This document shows positions 1 to 11,799 of a stretch of 64,000 nt of DNA, piece by piece. Origin of the DNA: Bimastos eiseni (lineage: Eukaryota > Annelida > Clitellata > Crassiclitellata > Lumbricidae); the NCBI GenBank assembly GCA_959347315.1, contig OY365807.1:9942152-10006151 (forward strand). Direction: 5' to 3'. The notes beneath the pieces were generated by a model. The model was not told where the DNA came from, searched no databases, and was given only the letters and a program-made list of their open reading frames with translations. Both the position numbers and the translations under genes were made by a program. The stretch's first letter is position 1, and every line of letters starts with the position of its first letter.

Positions 1-124
1 GGCCCCTTATAATATTATTAGGAAGAGAAACCAGCCTAGCATGCAGTCTGTTTCTACTAAACATGAAGATAAATAAAAAGTATAAACTTGTTATTATCAC
101 ATGTACAATATATGTGAAGCATCA

Positions 125-347
125 CAGAGGTGTAACAAGGTTTTGAAAAGTGGGGAGAGTATAATTTTAAAAAAATTGCGCGAACCGCAAATAAAATGTT
201 CTGCACCCCTACTTTTTGAATTTTGCCCCCCCCGCCCCAGAAATTTCAAAAATGGGGGCGCTGAGCACTAAAACTGGGGGCTTTGCCCTCCCAGTTTTGA
301 AACTGGGGGTTGGTGCCACCTCTGCCCCTCCGCTTGTTACACCTCTG
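125..347 (+). mobile_element. hAT-type MITE, family 1 copy 1
   Basis: The element starts with CAGAGGTGTAACAAG and ends with its exact inverse complement CTTGTTACACCTCTG, a perfect 15-bp terminal inverted repeat. It has no coding capacity. Three related copies lie at 30993, 39568 and 55366. The CAGAG terminus and the 8-bp duplications around other copies point to the hAT superfamily. No clear target-site duplication is visible here, so this is probably an old copy. Confidence 0.75.
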
Positions 348-429
348 AGATATATCATGAGACATATCAGACGCAGCTTTTATGTGGCAATGAAAAATTT
401 CGTCGATTTGCGTTTGGTTACACTACACT

Positions 430-960
430 ACAGATCGCTTCTGTAACTGAACGGCGTTGGTCGACGGCGGCGGTTGTGACAGTCCCGACCAAGAAGACTA
501 TTATCCCTGTCACAGAGACTGCACCCACGAACGCGGACGACATAATAGATTGAAACAGATTAAGACTCGTGGGAACGGGACACGTTTCAGTTTCGAACTT
601 CTAAGAGAAAGAGATATCGTCGTCGTTCGGGTGATTAATTCCGTTTTCCGCTCTGTCCAGCCCCGTTCCAAACGTTCCAAGGAACGGATAAGACACGGAA
701 TCCAGCTCACGCAACGCCCCTAGACCGACGTTGACGAATGTAATATTGACGGGGCGATACACAGGACCGGGTCGGGCGGGCGAGTCCCAGCGAAGCAGAG
801 GCATGATTACTATACGGGCGGCGTCCGTCCGTCGGTTCGCCCGGTCGGTCGGTCGGCCTGCACGGTCGACTAGACGCCCGTCTTAGGTAGGAGGGACCAC
901 CGTTCGCGGCTTTGTCGGCTGCGGCGTGCGTCCAGCTAATTAGCCGACTGGTCCTTCGCG
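430..960. other. CpG-dense stretch, no gene identified
   Basis: This stretch is much richer in CG dinucleotides than its AT-rich surroundings, for example around 447-475, 610-640 and 810-870. Short ORFs occur on both strands but none resembles a known protein. It could be an untranslated first exon or promoter of a gene outside the window; that is inference from composition only. Confidence 0.3.
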
Positions 961-1139
961 GTTGCTTCTGTTCTTCCACTTCTTCTGTGTTGCTTTTTGC
1001 CTTCTGAGTCAATCCAGCGTCGATAAGGAATTAGTCTCCTCGGCGGAAATTTCGTCCAGCTTTTCCCTCCTCCATAGGCCTAGGCGGAGGATGAGCAGAA
1101 GGAGACGGAGAGAGCAATCTACGGACGAAAACCAACTGA

Positions 1140-1470
1140 CTGGTTCCTCTCTGTCTGTCTGTCTGTTTATTTGTTTGTCACTGTTTGTCTGTCTCTCTCT
1201 TTGATGTTGAGATCTGCTGACGTCGGCGGATTATCCTCTGTGCTTGTCGGTCTGTCTGTATTTGTCTATATTATTATATGTTTGTTTCTGTCTGTCTCCT
1301 AGTCAGTTTACTCTCAGCACACATCTGTGTCATCACGCCCCACAGTCTTATTTGCTGTCATTCTCTGTCTCTCTACCTATCTCTGATTGTCCTTCTGCAT
1401 ACCTTTTTCTGTCACTCTCGCTTTCCTCTATCGTCTTACTTCCTTCTGTCTCTGTAAGTGTGCAAGTTCA
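1140..1470. repeat. Degenerate TGTC/TCTG pyrimidine-rich repeat
   Basis: Runs of TGTC, TCTG and TCTC dominate this interval, broken by non-repetitive patches. ORFs here read as Cys/Leu/Ser-rich low-complexity peptides and are not credible genes. Confidence 0.6.
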
Positions 1471-2084
1471 TCTGTGGGTCGATTGGCGTTGCGAGAACGA
1501 TTCTCTAATGGCGTGAGAATGAAAACCGATCTCCAATCGTCCCAGAGGCGACGGTCGTTTTTGGCACAGCGCGGGTCTTAGCTGATCCCGTTTCATCCGG
1601 GGACCTGACGAGTAGGCAAGTAAGCAAGCAAGCAGAAGAGCGGAGAGTAGTTTTCTTATCGCTCTTGTGATCAACGACGTCAGAAAGTTGCTTCTAGCGA
1701 CTAATTCTGTCCGTCGATATCGATCTGGATTCCTCATGAGCGACGGTTTTTTTACTAACAGAATGATTTGGGTGATTGATGGGATGCTCCAGTAACGGGA
1801 CCGCTACGACGGTATTACGCACTTACGCAGGCCCTTGACCCCACAGCCGGGTATTCGCTGGTGACGGAGACAACGACAAGGAAGACATCCCTATGTCTAT
1901 TCCCTACATCCCTATTACGGCGCCATATATGAATGACCGCTATTATTAATATTTTTTATTTAATTGGTTAAAGTTAAGCCGACACTAATCTTCAAAGTTT
2001 AACAGAAACCTCAATATTTAATAATAATTTGATAATGATATTATTAAGACGAAAACGGTGATGCTGCTGATGACGACGACGACG
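1471..2084. other. No feature recognised
   Basis: This is unique-looking sequence, mixed in composition and becoming AT-rich after 1930. No domain-bearing ORF, RNA gene or inverted repeat was seen. Confidence 0.4.
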
Positions 2085-2088
2085 ACGG

Positions 2089-2125
<37 letters not shown>

Positions 2126-2240
2126 CATGATGATCATGATCATGATGATCATGATGATCATGATCATGATGATGAAGAGGAGGATGGCGATGCTAACCAC
2201 TGATGCTGATGCTGATGCTGATGCTGATTATGATGATAGC
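2085..2240. repeat. (GAT)n compound microsatellite with TGATCA palindromes
   Basis: Pure GAT repeats give way at about 2121-2170 to alternating CATGATGATCATGATCATG, which is self-complementary around each TGATCA, and then to GAT/GCTGAT units. The Met- and Ile-rich ORFs on both strands are products of the repeat. Confidence 0.85.
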
Positions 2241-3539
2241 GATGCGTTTCTTCATCTTCCTCTCACCTCATATCCTGCCTTTTATCTAAGGGGTGAGACT
2301 GAAGGCAACTCCAATAGTGTAGGGCATTGGAGGCCTGCGTGACGGGAGCGTTTCTCAAAGACTCATCCTGTGACAAAGTCTTCCTAACTATGCAAACATA
2401 ATACAAAACAATTCGTGTACTAAGCTCGATAATAATAATAATTACTCCACTCTTAAGGGGAGAAATAAAACTTTGTAGCTGTGTTTTTGATGACCGTTTT
2501 AAGTCGATCATAGGCCTCTACCAAGCGTTGTTGGAGGTGGCGCCCTGTGGCGATGGGGGAGTGGGTCCCTAAATGGGCCGCCGCTATGCATAAGCGCTGA
2601 GGCTCTTAACGGCGCTACACATGCGTGTACTCCCTCATCTGTATTTCTTGACTTGATCTGTATGACTCATCTGATATCATCAATTACGACTTATACAATT
2701 TCACCTTTATGAACCATAATTATGTCATTCCTATTATTTCGAAATGAATTATTATTATTTATCAATCCCGTCTATTGACAGGCGTTGCAGCCCGTCGCCT
2801 TAAGATTGCACTTCGGAGCAAACTCCGACTCTGCCCGGAGCAGCAGTGGAGCAGACCATACGGAAGAAAGGAGGAGCTGTTAGCTCTCGTGGTAATTAAT
2901 GGCTGCCTTAGTGCCCGGCGAATGCCCAATAAATTCAATGGAATTATATCAGCCGGTCGCAGCGCCAAGTGTGATCAAGAGACTGACTGTTGTACAGTGC
3001 TTAATCAATCGCTGCTGTCGAGCGCTTAATCAAATCGCTGCTGTCGACCGCTTAATCAATCGCTGCTGTCCGGTATCGTTGCGGACATCGTTGAAGGCTA
3101 CTAGACGGGTTTATCGTTTCAAAGGATGGCGCGCTCAAGGATTCTGAGTCATGAATCATAGAAGATAGGGAGACAGTTGTCTTCCATAAGAAGCGTCGGA
3201 GCTCCTCTGAAGTCAAGTCAGATGAGGGACTTCGTTAATTTTTTGTATATTTTAGACAATAGAAAACAGATGGATTAACTATCGTAATTCTCATCAGACC
3301 GTTTGCGAAAATTATACAATGGCAAAATTTGAAGCTGGCAGGCGAACGAAAAGACTATGGATGGCCTAAATAAAGCAAATTGTTGAAATCGGCAATTTAA
3401 CAATACATAGGCACATATGCAACTGATACTACAAATATACTATACTTGCTAGTACTATTAATGTGCTAGTAATGTAACAATACTTGACGTTCAAGTATTT
3501 ATATTATAATTGTTCAATTATCAGTACGCACCCCATCGA
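2241..3539. other. No gene recognised
   Basis: Short overlapping ORFs occur on both strands at 2760-3150, without recognisable domains. Apart from a three-copy 25-bp repeat at about 2997-3071, the sequence looks unique and becomes AT-rich after 3230. Confidence 0.4.
2997..3071. repeat. 25-bp tandem repeat, three copies
   Basis: The unit GCTTAATCAATCGCTGCTGT occurs three times with small indels, each followed by CGA or CCG. It lies within otherwise unique sequence. Confidence 0.7.
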
Positions 3540-3541
3540 TA

Positions 3542-4023
3542 GGAGGCCATCCACATATTACGTACTCAGCGAGGAGGAGGGGGTTTAAAATTTCGGCGAT
3601 TTTGCGTACGGGTGCGTGTGGTGGGGCAGGGGGTCCCGAAAATATGTACGTACGCAGATATAATTGTCCACAATACAGAATATGAAAATCAGAACTGTAA
3701 ACCTAATCACAGACTATATTCCTTCTTAATCAATTTTATGTAGCATTAAAACGGTTTCAAATGCAAGTGTTGTTAGTGTTTTATTTCTTCATAACAGTTC
3801 ACAAATTTAAACTGTTAAATATGATACTTAAAAATAAATACCCTGTGGTAAAATCAACGTCTTATAGATATGTCTTTAGCTAATTAACCTTTGCGATTGG
3901 GTGGGGATGGCGTAGAGCTCAAATGTACGTACGCATGGAGGAGGGGTGCACGAAATATACGTCTTGCAACAGGGAAGGGGGTCCGAAATCCGATTTTTGC
4001 GTACGTAATATATGAATGGGCCC
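3542..4023 (+). mobile_element. TA-flanked non-autonomous DNA transposon
   Basis: The left end reads GGAGGCCATCCACATATTAC and the right end, inverted, reads GGGCCCATTCATATATTACG; both continue into GTAC. The two ends form a roughly 24-bp imperfect inverted repeat and are each bounded by TA. G-rich subterminal blocks at 3570-3640 and 3935-3990 also match in inverted orientation. No transposase ORF is present. A longer element with a similar TIR core lies at 15545-16732. Confidence 0.6.
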
Positions 4024-4653
4024 TAGGTGGAAGTAGAACAGAAAAAGAAACAGGGTCTCAAGAGTTTCGTTCGAAGGTTCAAACAGTAAATTTGCAAACA
4101 ATCTCAGTTTTAGCTAAATTGACACAGAACATGTACGGCAAGTTATTTGATGCTAGGAGGCTAGGCCTGTGTTCTAATGCTGTCCTTTTCTAAATATCTA
4201 AATATCTAACATAGACTGTCGCCTTGTATTATCCTTATGTACTGATCTAAGGTGCTATCTTGAACTGCTCCTACAGTTAACTACATTCCTTACCTTGATA
4301 GACCGGAAGGAGTGGCATTAGGGGGCGCTTCCAATGGTCTATATAAGAATCCGTTTCATAGGCGCCGACTACACAGGGGCAACAAGACCACTCGCCCCAG
4401 TACTCGTCAAGGTCCTGGGACGAGGGAAATAGTTTCGTCCCAGTACTTTTTGGGACATTCGAATTTTCCAATTACAAAATTATAGAATACCTGGAAGAGA
4501 TGGGAAGAATTCCCCGCCACAATCTGTACTCACTCTGGCCATATTCTTGAAACCAAATACATATGAGTTAATACAGTTGGAAGAAGGGAGTGAGGGAAAG
4601 ACTGAGACAGGAACAATCCTGTTGAAATGATGCGAAGCGTTTGATGTAATAGG
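4024..4653. other. No feature recognised
   Basis: Unique sequence with only short, unsupported ORFs on both strands. A self-similar block containing CGTCCCAGTACT lies at about 4390-4450. Confidence 0.4.
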
Positions 4654-4837
4654 CAGGGCCATACCAGGTTATAATTGCACTCTGTATCCAGCACTAGGGC
4701 CTAATCTGGCGCTCCCACATTGTTCAAGAAAATGAATTTATGGAATGATTAAAGTTATTCCATCCTGAAAATTGCGCCCCGTCTATATTTGCGCCTTGAG
4801 CCACGGCACCGCTGGAACCGCCCTCGGTACGGCCCTG
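4654..4837 (+). mobile_element. hAT-like MITE with CAGGGCC termini
   Basis: The left end is CAGGGCCATACCAGG and the right end inverted is CAGGGCCGTACCGAGG, giving a terminal inverted repeat of about 15 bp around 184 bp of non-coding sequence. The flanking 8-mers do not match well, so the target duplication is unproven. Confidence 0.5.
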
Positions 4838-5320
4838 CGTAGCGGGCCACTTAAAATCCACCCACGGACCGCGTGCGGCTCGCATATTGGACTAATCTGA
4901 CCTAGAGGCTAATCCTTGATCTTAGTCCTCTATTTGAGCACTGCCTTACGGTCTAACGCTACCTTTCTAGCTTCTGCTTTGCAATTACCTGTGTTTTTGG
5001 CTGATCGGAGCTTTTTATTTAACTTTAAGCCTTTGACCCTTTGAGCGCTCTAGTAAACAACTGAAGACCGTCTCCAGAGATTCCACAGAAGGGAATCTTA
5101 CTAATCAGCACGCCCGTAACGAAGTAGGCCCAGGCTGTTTGTTTTTCCCTTGAATTTCTCCCTCACTGGGGAGAATGAGAAGCCGGAGCATACCGTAGCT
5201 TCTCTCCATCATCTCAACGCCAACAACGTACTAAAACCATGGATAGCGGATCAAGGATTATGATCACCAGCCTATGCCGAGAGCCAGTAATATCGGCGTC
5301 ACGCAACCGTTGTTAATGTA
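4838..5320. other. No gene recognised
   Basis: No convincing ORF. The part at about 5040-5320 directly follows the 3' side of the U2-like fragment on the minus strand and may be the other half of a chimeric retrosequence. It does not match the remainder of U2. Confidence 0.35.
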
Positions 5321-5382
5321 CGTATCAGGTATTAAGCTGACAAGTAAACGCTTTGATCTTAGCCAAAGGGCCGAGAAGCGAT
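5321..5382 (-). pseudogene. U2 snRNA 5'-end fragment (retropseudogene or snRNA-derived head)
   Basis: On the minus strand from 5382 the first 30 nt match the 5' end of animal U2 snRNA with one mismatch: stem-loop I, starting ATCGCTTCTCGGCC and running through GGCTAAGATCAA. A second block ending at 5321 (CTTGTCAGCTTAATACCTG, then ATACG) matches the stem-IIa region with three differences. Between them the branch-point-recognition segment carrying GTAGTA is shortened and replaced by AGCGTTTA. Similarity stops at about U2 nt 68, and the rest of U2 (including the Sm site) is absent. A functional U2 gene is unlikely; a chimeric retrotranscript or SINE head is more likely. Confidence 0.65.
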
Positions 5383-5454
5383 AACGTTTCAATTCGCAGA
5401 GGTTTAACGACGTCCTATGGCAACAATGGCCGTTGACGTCTTTACAATATTTAT

Positions 5455-5910
5455 GCAATTGATATTTCCAATTGGCTCTTCTGATTGTTTTTGTATATTT
5501 TTTCCTCTTCAGTTTTCTCTCTCCTTTTTTCTCTTCTTTTTGTTTCCTTAGTTTTTTGTTTTCTCTTTTTCTTTTTGTATATTTTTTGGTATCTCGTATT
5601 TTTTTGGTCACTTGGACTCTTTTTTTGGCCTCTTTTGGCTCTTTTTCCTTTCTATCTTTTTTTCATTTTTCTTTTATATATATTTTTTGATATATTGGAT
5701 CTTTTTTGGCCGCTTGGGCTATTTTGTGGCTTCATAGGCTCTTTTTGTCCATATATTTTTAAAACATTATTTACAATTATTTGCAATTGTTTGCAATTAT
5801 TTGTCTAACATACATGTTTAATTATTACACATCAAAGAACATTATATACATGTATATACAGATTCTCAAGGATATTCACAATTATTTACAATTATTTACA
5901 ATTATTTACA
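5455..5910. repeat. T-rich degenerate repeats
   Basis: From 5480 to 5760 poly-T tracts alternate with TTGGCTC or TTGGCCTC words at a loose spacing of about 35-40 bp. From 5765 to 5910 the 11-mer ACAATTATTTG/TACAATTATTT recurs. The Phe-rich ORFs are compositional. Confidence 0.55.
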
Positions 5911-6449
5911 TAACAAGTATATCTGATGTATAATTCCTCAATGAGATGCTTCATTATTAGTCTATACATCGCTATGATCATAGATCACGTGAGTTAATTA
6001 ATATGCATATAGTTGACAAACACGTGGTGCATTTATCCCATATGAAATCACATACAATTAAGTTGCAATAATATAATGTTGGTACAAGGATTAACTATTG
6101 ATTTAATACCAATTATTAACAATTATTAACAAGCAAATGTACCAACAGTAATTTTGCTTAAACAATATATATTATATAACATAAATGATCTAATTCATTC
6201 TATTACCCGCATCCCATGCGGTGTTAAAGTGGCTTGGCGACGGCCGATGAACTGGTGTTTCAAACAGCGTGATTGGTTGAGTTAAAAATAGATTTTACGA
6301 AGCACTTCAGTAGATTGTAGTCGTCACTTACAATGTAAATTATAAACTGCTTGTTTATTTTGGATTTATATAACTCAGTTTCGTTAGAATCTTGGTTCTG
6401 CCGATAACGAATCTCGTTGGCTCTATATAGTACGTGATTATATCAGTAT
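5911..6449. other. AT-rich spacer, no gene
   Basis: AT-rich sequence with no ORF of interest and no clear inverted repeats. Confidence 0.4.
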
Positions 6450-6531
<82 letters not shown>

Positions 6532-6549
6532 CCACCACCACCACCACCA
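6450..6549. repeat. (CAT)n/(CAC)n microsatellite
   Basis: About 27 CAT units are followed by five CAC units, then CAG units. A poly-His ORF covering 6434-6625 is open because the repeat has no stop codon; neither splice signals nor a domain support it as a gene. Confidence 0.85.
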
Positions 6550-8548
6550 GGCAGCAGCAGCAGCATCGTCGTCATCAACAGTTTCTGACCACTGTCTTTT
6601 GGCGGCAATGGTTACGAACAAATAGTAATGAATGTTAAAATTATTTTAAAATTGCATTTTTATGACATTAGAAGCTGCGAGAGTGTCCAATAACAGTAGG
6701 ACTAGGCCGACTGTTGTCCAAAACTCCAAATTATTCCATAAGGCTGGAACTCTTAAACTGAAGAATGTATGCCCTTGGCCTAATGAAATTATTCATTTCG
6801 GCTTCTTAATTATAATTTATGCCATCGTCCTCGAGTTGTTTAGGGTTAAGATCATGTCTTTAAACTTATGCGGGAATGATTAGATTTGAGTGGGACTAAC
6901 TTGTCAACAATAGCTTTGATTGTTTGGTATACTGACAACTGGCATTAATCCCATAAGGACATTGCATATGCAACTTATCACGAAGTGTAGTTCCATGCAT
7001 TGTCTAGTAAGTAAGAGAGAACCAATAAAATAATAGACACAAGCTTCGCTTAATTAGGGTCGCATATATCATCTAAATTCCATGGTCACTGATTTGTCTG
7101 CTGAAAATAAAAGAAGCTAACCATCTTACTTACTAACTAATAACATTTCCATTTTCAAAACAGCTTGCATGTTAGTAACTCATTGAGGCACAGCTATAAT
7201 TAATAAGCGTGACTGGTCTTTCAACAGTCCTTCAAGTAGCCAATACTCCACAGCGTCTTAAATAGGAAGAATGTGGGTGCATTTCGAATACTGATTGGCA
7301 CTGCATGGAATGCATTCCATTTCTAAAAGTATGTTACTGAACCAGTATAGTTCAAAGACATGGTGTTTATAATTCTGAAACAAAAAGTTGAAGTAAGATT
7401 TGTAACTAAAGTCTGCCGTACTTTCAATTTTGCATGCTTTGTGTGTATCTGTAAATGATAATGGCATCAGATTTTTATAGTGAAAGTTAGTAATAGTCAG
7501 TGGCTACATACAATTTAAAAAGTGTTTTATATAGTAATATATTCGTGGTTGTCGTGTGAATATCTGAACATTTGAAACAGGAAGACCACTTAGGGAATGG
7601 ACAGATGGCATTGAAGAATGACATTGAAGAATGAAGTAGAAAGACTTACAATTGATCTGTTGCCAGTTGAAATGGCTTGAGGTATGGGGTGCTGGGGAGA
7701 GGGATGACAGGGCAGGATAGGCGATCAGATCATAAGATCGTTGGAATTGAATTCTTGCCCCAGTATACCTTTTACTGAAAGTCGGGGCTTATGATCCGAT
7801 TAATAGGAACGACAGAGCGTGTTGGCTTTCTAGTTAAGCTTCTGAGGTGGTGTTTCTGAGGCTCGTTGCCTCCTCTGCGTATTTTCCCAACACCTCTGGG
7901 TTTTTTTAAGTCATCGTATACTTAGAACTTATGTTGCTGTTGTTCGGCGTCTCGTCGACAGACCGAACTGCTTGTCTAATCTGTTACAGTGCGTCTACCC
8001 GTCCAGTGGAAGTCGTCTTAGTGGTCGTGGTCGTCTGAGTCCTTGACGGTACAAGTTCCTTATGACTGAATTTTGTATTGTTTAATAATTATAGTATTTT
8101 TACAAACGCCTAGCCTTTGTTCTCAATCACAGGGTGCATGCTACAAAGCTAGCTAAGATGTGTGTTGTTGTCATCTGTTGTTCTTAATTTAAAATAACAA
8201 ATTTATGCCAAAATAATGAAAAAATAGTTTGAGATGGTCACTTCTTGACTTGATGTCATCCCTCTCAGGACGTCATCTTGTGCGGGCCGCACCCCTAATG
8301 CATAGCTGTCCATATTTACAATTTATGTCTGTATGTCCGTCCGTCCGTCCGTCCATCTATTTATCCGTTTGTCCTTCTATCTATCCATCTCTATCTTTCT
8401 TACTCCCTTCTCCCCTCTCACTTTCTCGTCCCTGTCTCCCTTCTGTGTTTGTCCGTCTGCCTGTATATCTTTCCTATAGATCTCCATCTGCCACTGCCTC
8501 TGTCTTGGCGGTAAGACCAAAGTCGTGTGTTAATATAATACGCGTGTC
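6550..8548. other. No gene recognised; short pyrimidine-rich tract near 8330-8410
   Basis: Two kilobases of mostly unique, AT-rich DNA with only short unsupported ORFs. Degenerate TCCG and ATCT pyrimidine repeats appear at 8332-8410, just before the GT-rich array. Confidence 0.4.
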
Positions 8549-8752
8549 ACGTGTGTGTGTGTTGGTGTGTGTGTTGGTGTGTGTGTTGGTGTGTGTGTTG
8601 GTGTGTGTGTTGGTGTGTGTGTTGGTGTGTGTGTTGGTGTGTGTGTTGGTGTGTGTGTTGGTGTGTGTGTTGGTGTGTGTGTTGGTGTGTGTGTTGGTGT
8701 GTGTGTTGGTGTGTGTGTTGGTGTGTGTGTTGGTGTGTGTGTTGGTGTGTGT
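8549..8752. repeat. 12-bp GT-rich tandem array, about 17 copies
   Basis: The unit GTGTGTGTGTTG repeats with almost no variation for about 204 bp. The array is free of stops in several frames on both strands, which produces Cys/Val and His/Thr/Gln peptides that are not genes. Confidence 0.95.
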
Positions 8753-10029
8753 TAGTACGTGTGTGCATTGGCCTTCAGCTTATTTCCGCTTCGTCTGCAG
8801 ATAAAACCGGAACACGCAGAGTGACGTGCACGTGACTACGTGACTTCCGGCCATTTGCATCTTCGATCTCATGCAGTCACATGTATTCATGCGCGATCGT
8901 CAACTGTTGCCCGCTCCTCCGATTAATTGCAGCATAGAATTTCTTTCGGAGCCTAGAAACGTCGCCATAGAGGTTATATAGAAGGATGTGACACGTGGCA
9001 CTCGGCTGATGACCGGTCGGTAGGTGTCGCTGGCGTGTGTTGTCGCTTTCAACACTATGACTTAGTGGGGCATACGTCTAATCAACTAATTAAGCGCACA
9101 GGTATAATGTGTAAAAAATTATATATTACAAGTTTATGAGAAAAACTTAATGCATGTGTATTTAGTAACTACATGGTATATATATACATTAATATTATCT
9201 CATGTGCCTTAATATATCACCTATTCGTGTATATTTAATTGAATGTGGTCTGTCATTCAAATAGATATAATTAAACAAAGATTATATATTTACATATAAA
9301 TATACTTATATATCTGCTATATCAGTGAGTATGCCCCTTCTGCCCTTATACTCTGGCATGACAACAGTTTTTTTTCTTCAAATTAGAGGCATACCCACAG
9401 GGTATATGAATACATACGCAACTCGTAAAAAATTCCTAGGAAATCTAATTTCCCAACACGTCAACAAAAGAAAATACAAAAACATTAACATGGTATTTGG
9501 AAACAATTGGTAGACCATATACCCAAAAGGAATCAGAGTCACGCTTCAATAATATGGTCACCAATTCAAAGGTAGTACAAGGCGGTGAAGAACAGTAAAG
9601 TTGTCTTAATTTGCTATTTCAACATGCTTCAAAATTTTAACTATGAAATTAATTGAATGACTCACAAAATACACAGTAAAACTTAACAATAAAATAAGGT
9701 ATAAAATGCAATCACTTGTTATAGCTAAGAAACTGTGCAGTTTTTATAATAACCAAATAAATGAATAAATAAATATGTATATGTATACTTATGTATGTAT
9801 GTACGTGTGTATGTATATACATAATGCATATATATATATGTATGTATATATATATACAGTTTCTTAGAAACTCTGAACATCCATGCCATCTGGCAGCTGT
9901 CGACGGGATTCCGTTGGTTGATTCCACACTTGTTGTGGACCCACCACAACTGGTGACACTTTTCAGCTTACTGTGCAGAGTTTTGCTAATTGTTGTATTT
10001 TAGTCTATTAAAATGACATTTAACATCAC
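8753..10029. other. AT-rich spacer, no gene
   Basis: No supported ORF. A degenerate TATG/TA microsatellite covers about 9775-9858. Confidence 0.4.
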
Positions 10030-10105
10030 ATAGGTCAGCGCATGCAGAAAGTGCCTCTGAGTAGATATCTGGAAAGGGCGCTATATAAATGTTCGATTAC
10101 ATAAA
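10030..10105 (+). mobile_element. LINE/SINE 3' tail
   Basis: The words GTGCCTCTGAGTAGAT and GGAAAGGGCGCTATATAAAT match the 3' tails attached to LINE coding remnants at 35.9 kb and 45.7 kb. Only the tail is present, as expected for a 5'-truncated retroelement or a SINE that shares the tail. Confidence 0.55.
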
Positions 10106-10318
10106 ATAGGTTTTACTGTTATTATTACAATTGTATATTATAACATTATATTATTACTACCATTACTATTACATGTATTACTCCGTTCTGAATCCGTAAC
10201 TCGGATAGTGCCATGTTTTTTCCATTTTGTGTCAACTTCTGGATTCCGAGGTTAATTAACGATGAACACCTAATGTATAGTTAATAAGAGAATTCAGTGC
10301 AATTTGGTTTAGTGGCTT

Positions 10319-10804
10319 CAGTAGCGTCGCTTGGATTAGACGTCAGGGAGGAAGATTTTATAAAATTGCGGACAGGAAACGGGGCTACTGTATTTCCTAC
10401 CTAACCCCAATATGTTTTAAACAACAATGTGACAATGATCATTTGTTTGTGACGATTCGTTGCCGTCACAATCATACAAAAGTGGTACTATTCATAGCGG
10501 AAATGTATCGGCTAGATCATACGTGTAATACATGTATACAATCATTACAATGTATACATACAGTAACGGCTAATGCAAGATTACGCAATGAATATTACCG
10601 AGGAAACTCCTGTCATTGCGATGGTCGCGTAATGATTATATCAAGGGGCCAGCAGTCTCTGCAGTAACGTTGTTAATGCTCGGAGGGGCTCAGGTTATTT
10701 TTCAATGGAAAAAATTTGATTAAAAAAAACATTTACAAAAACTCAGAGGAGGAGGCAGGTGTCTCTGCGCCTCAATGCTAGGCAGCACCGTAGTGACGCC
10801 GCTG
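10319..10804 (+). mobile_element. hAT-type MITE with CAGTAGCGTCGC termini
   Basis: The left end CAGTAGCGTCGCT and the inverted right end CAGCGGCGTCACT form a terminal inverted repeat. The flanking 8-mers AGTGGCTT (10311-10318) and ATTGGCTT (10805-10812) match at 7 of 8 positions, the duplication length expected of hAT. The 486-bp interior has no transposase ORF. Confidence 0.7.
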
Positions 10805-11284
10805 ATTGGCTTCATTGCGTCATCCTCCCATTGTATCGTTCAAAGCAAAGTCTCGCATAGACCTTAGTCTACTGTTTTCCACACACAGCAGTCCTATTCT
10901 AGTCGTCTAAAGACCTGTTATTATTTGAACGTGTGTGATTGAGAGTGTGTGATGACGATAGCCAAGTGTCGGCTGATGGCACTCCAAGTGTCAAATCAGC
11001 GTATGTATCAAAGGGTTGCCGTGTGGGTTGACGGTCGTGTGCGTTGACGGCGGTCGTGTAGGTTGACGGCTTGCCAATACGGTTGACTTTATCTTAGCTC
11101 TCACATTGATTGATAAACAGTCGCTCGTATAGAGGCACTTACGAGCACAAGTTGAAAATCGGTACAGTCAAAAGAACGTATATATATCACGTGTGTGCGT
11201 GCGTGTGTGTGTGTGCGTGTGTGTGTGTGGGCCTACATATACACGAATGCATGTCTATAAATATGCCTGTACCTAGGGATATAA
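10805..11284. other. No gene recognised
   Basis: Mostly unique sequence. GTTGACGG words recur loosely at 11020-11090, and a short GT/GC-rich run lies at about 11191-11230. Confidence 0.4.
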
Positions 11285-11723
11285 TCATGCATGCATGTAT
11301 GCATGTAGACATGTAGGCATGTAGGCATGTATGCATGTAGGCATGTATGCATGTAGGCATGTATGCATGTAGACATGTAGGCATGTAGGCATGTATGCAT
11401 GTAGGCATGTATGCATGTATGCATGTAGACATGTATGCATGTATGCATGTAGACATGTAGGCATGTATGCATGTAGGCATGTATGCATGTAGGCATGTAT
11501 GCATGTATGCATGTAGGCATGTATGCATGTATGCATGTAGGCCTGTATGCATGTAGGCATGTATGCATGTAGGCATGTATGCATGTATGCATGTAGGCAT
11601 GTAGGCATGTATGCATGTAGGCATGTATGCATGAAGGCATGTATGCATGTATGCATGTAGGCATGTATGCATGTATGCATGTAGGCATGTAGGCATGTAT
11701 GCATGTAGGCATGTATGCATGTA
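11285..11723. repeat. 8-bp ATGCATGT/AGGCATGT tandem array
   Basis: About 55 copies of GCATGTAT, GCATGTAG or GTAGACAT follow each other without indels. Many units are strictly alternating purine-pyrimidine and contain the palindrome ATGCAT. The His/Ala/Tyr/Met/Cys-rich minus-strand ORFs are artefacts of the repeat. Confidence 0.95.
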
Positions 11724-11799
11724 TTTGTGGACGCTTAAATTCATGCACACTACACATGAAGTATGTATACACCACTGTTTGCATGTATGTATTTGTGTT

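Noticed and set aside
5321..5382. Functional U2 snRNA gene
   Set aside because: The branch-point-pairing segment, the Sm site and the 3' two-thirds are missing.
6434..6625. Poly-histidine ORF resembling a metal-binding protein
   Set aside because: It is a CAT microsatellite; the ORF starts and stops by chance in flanking sequence.
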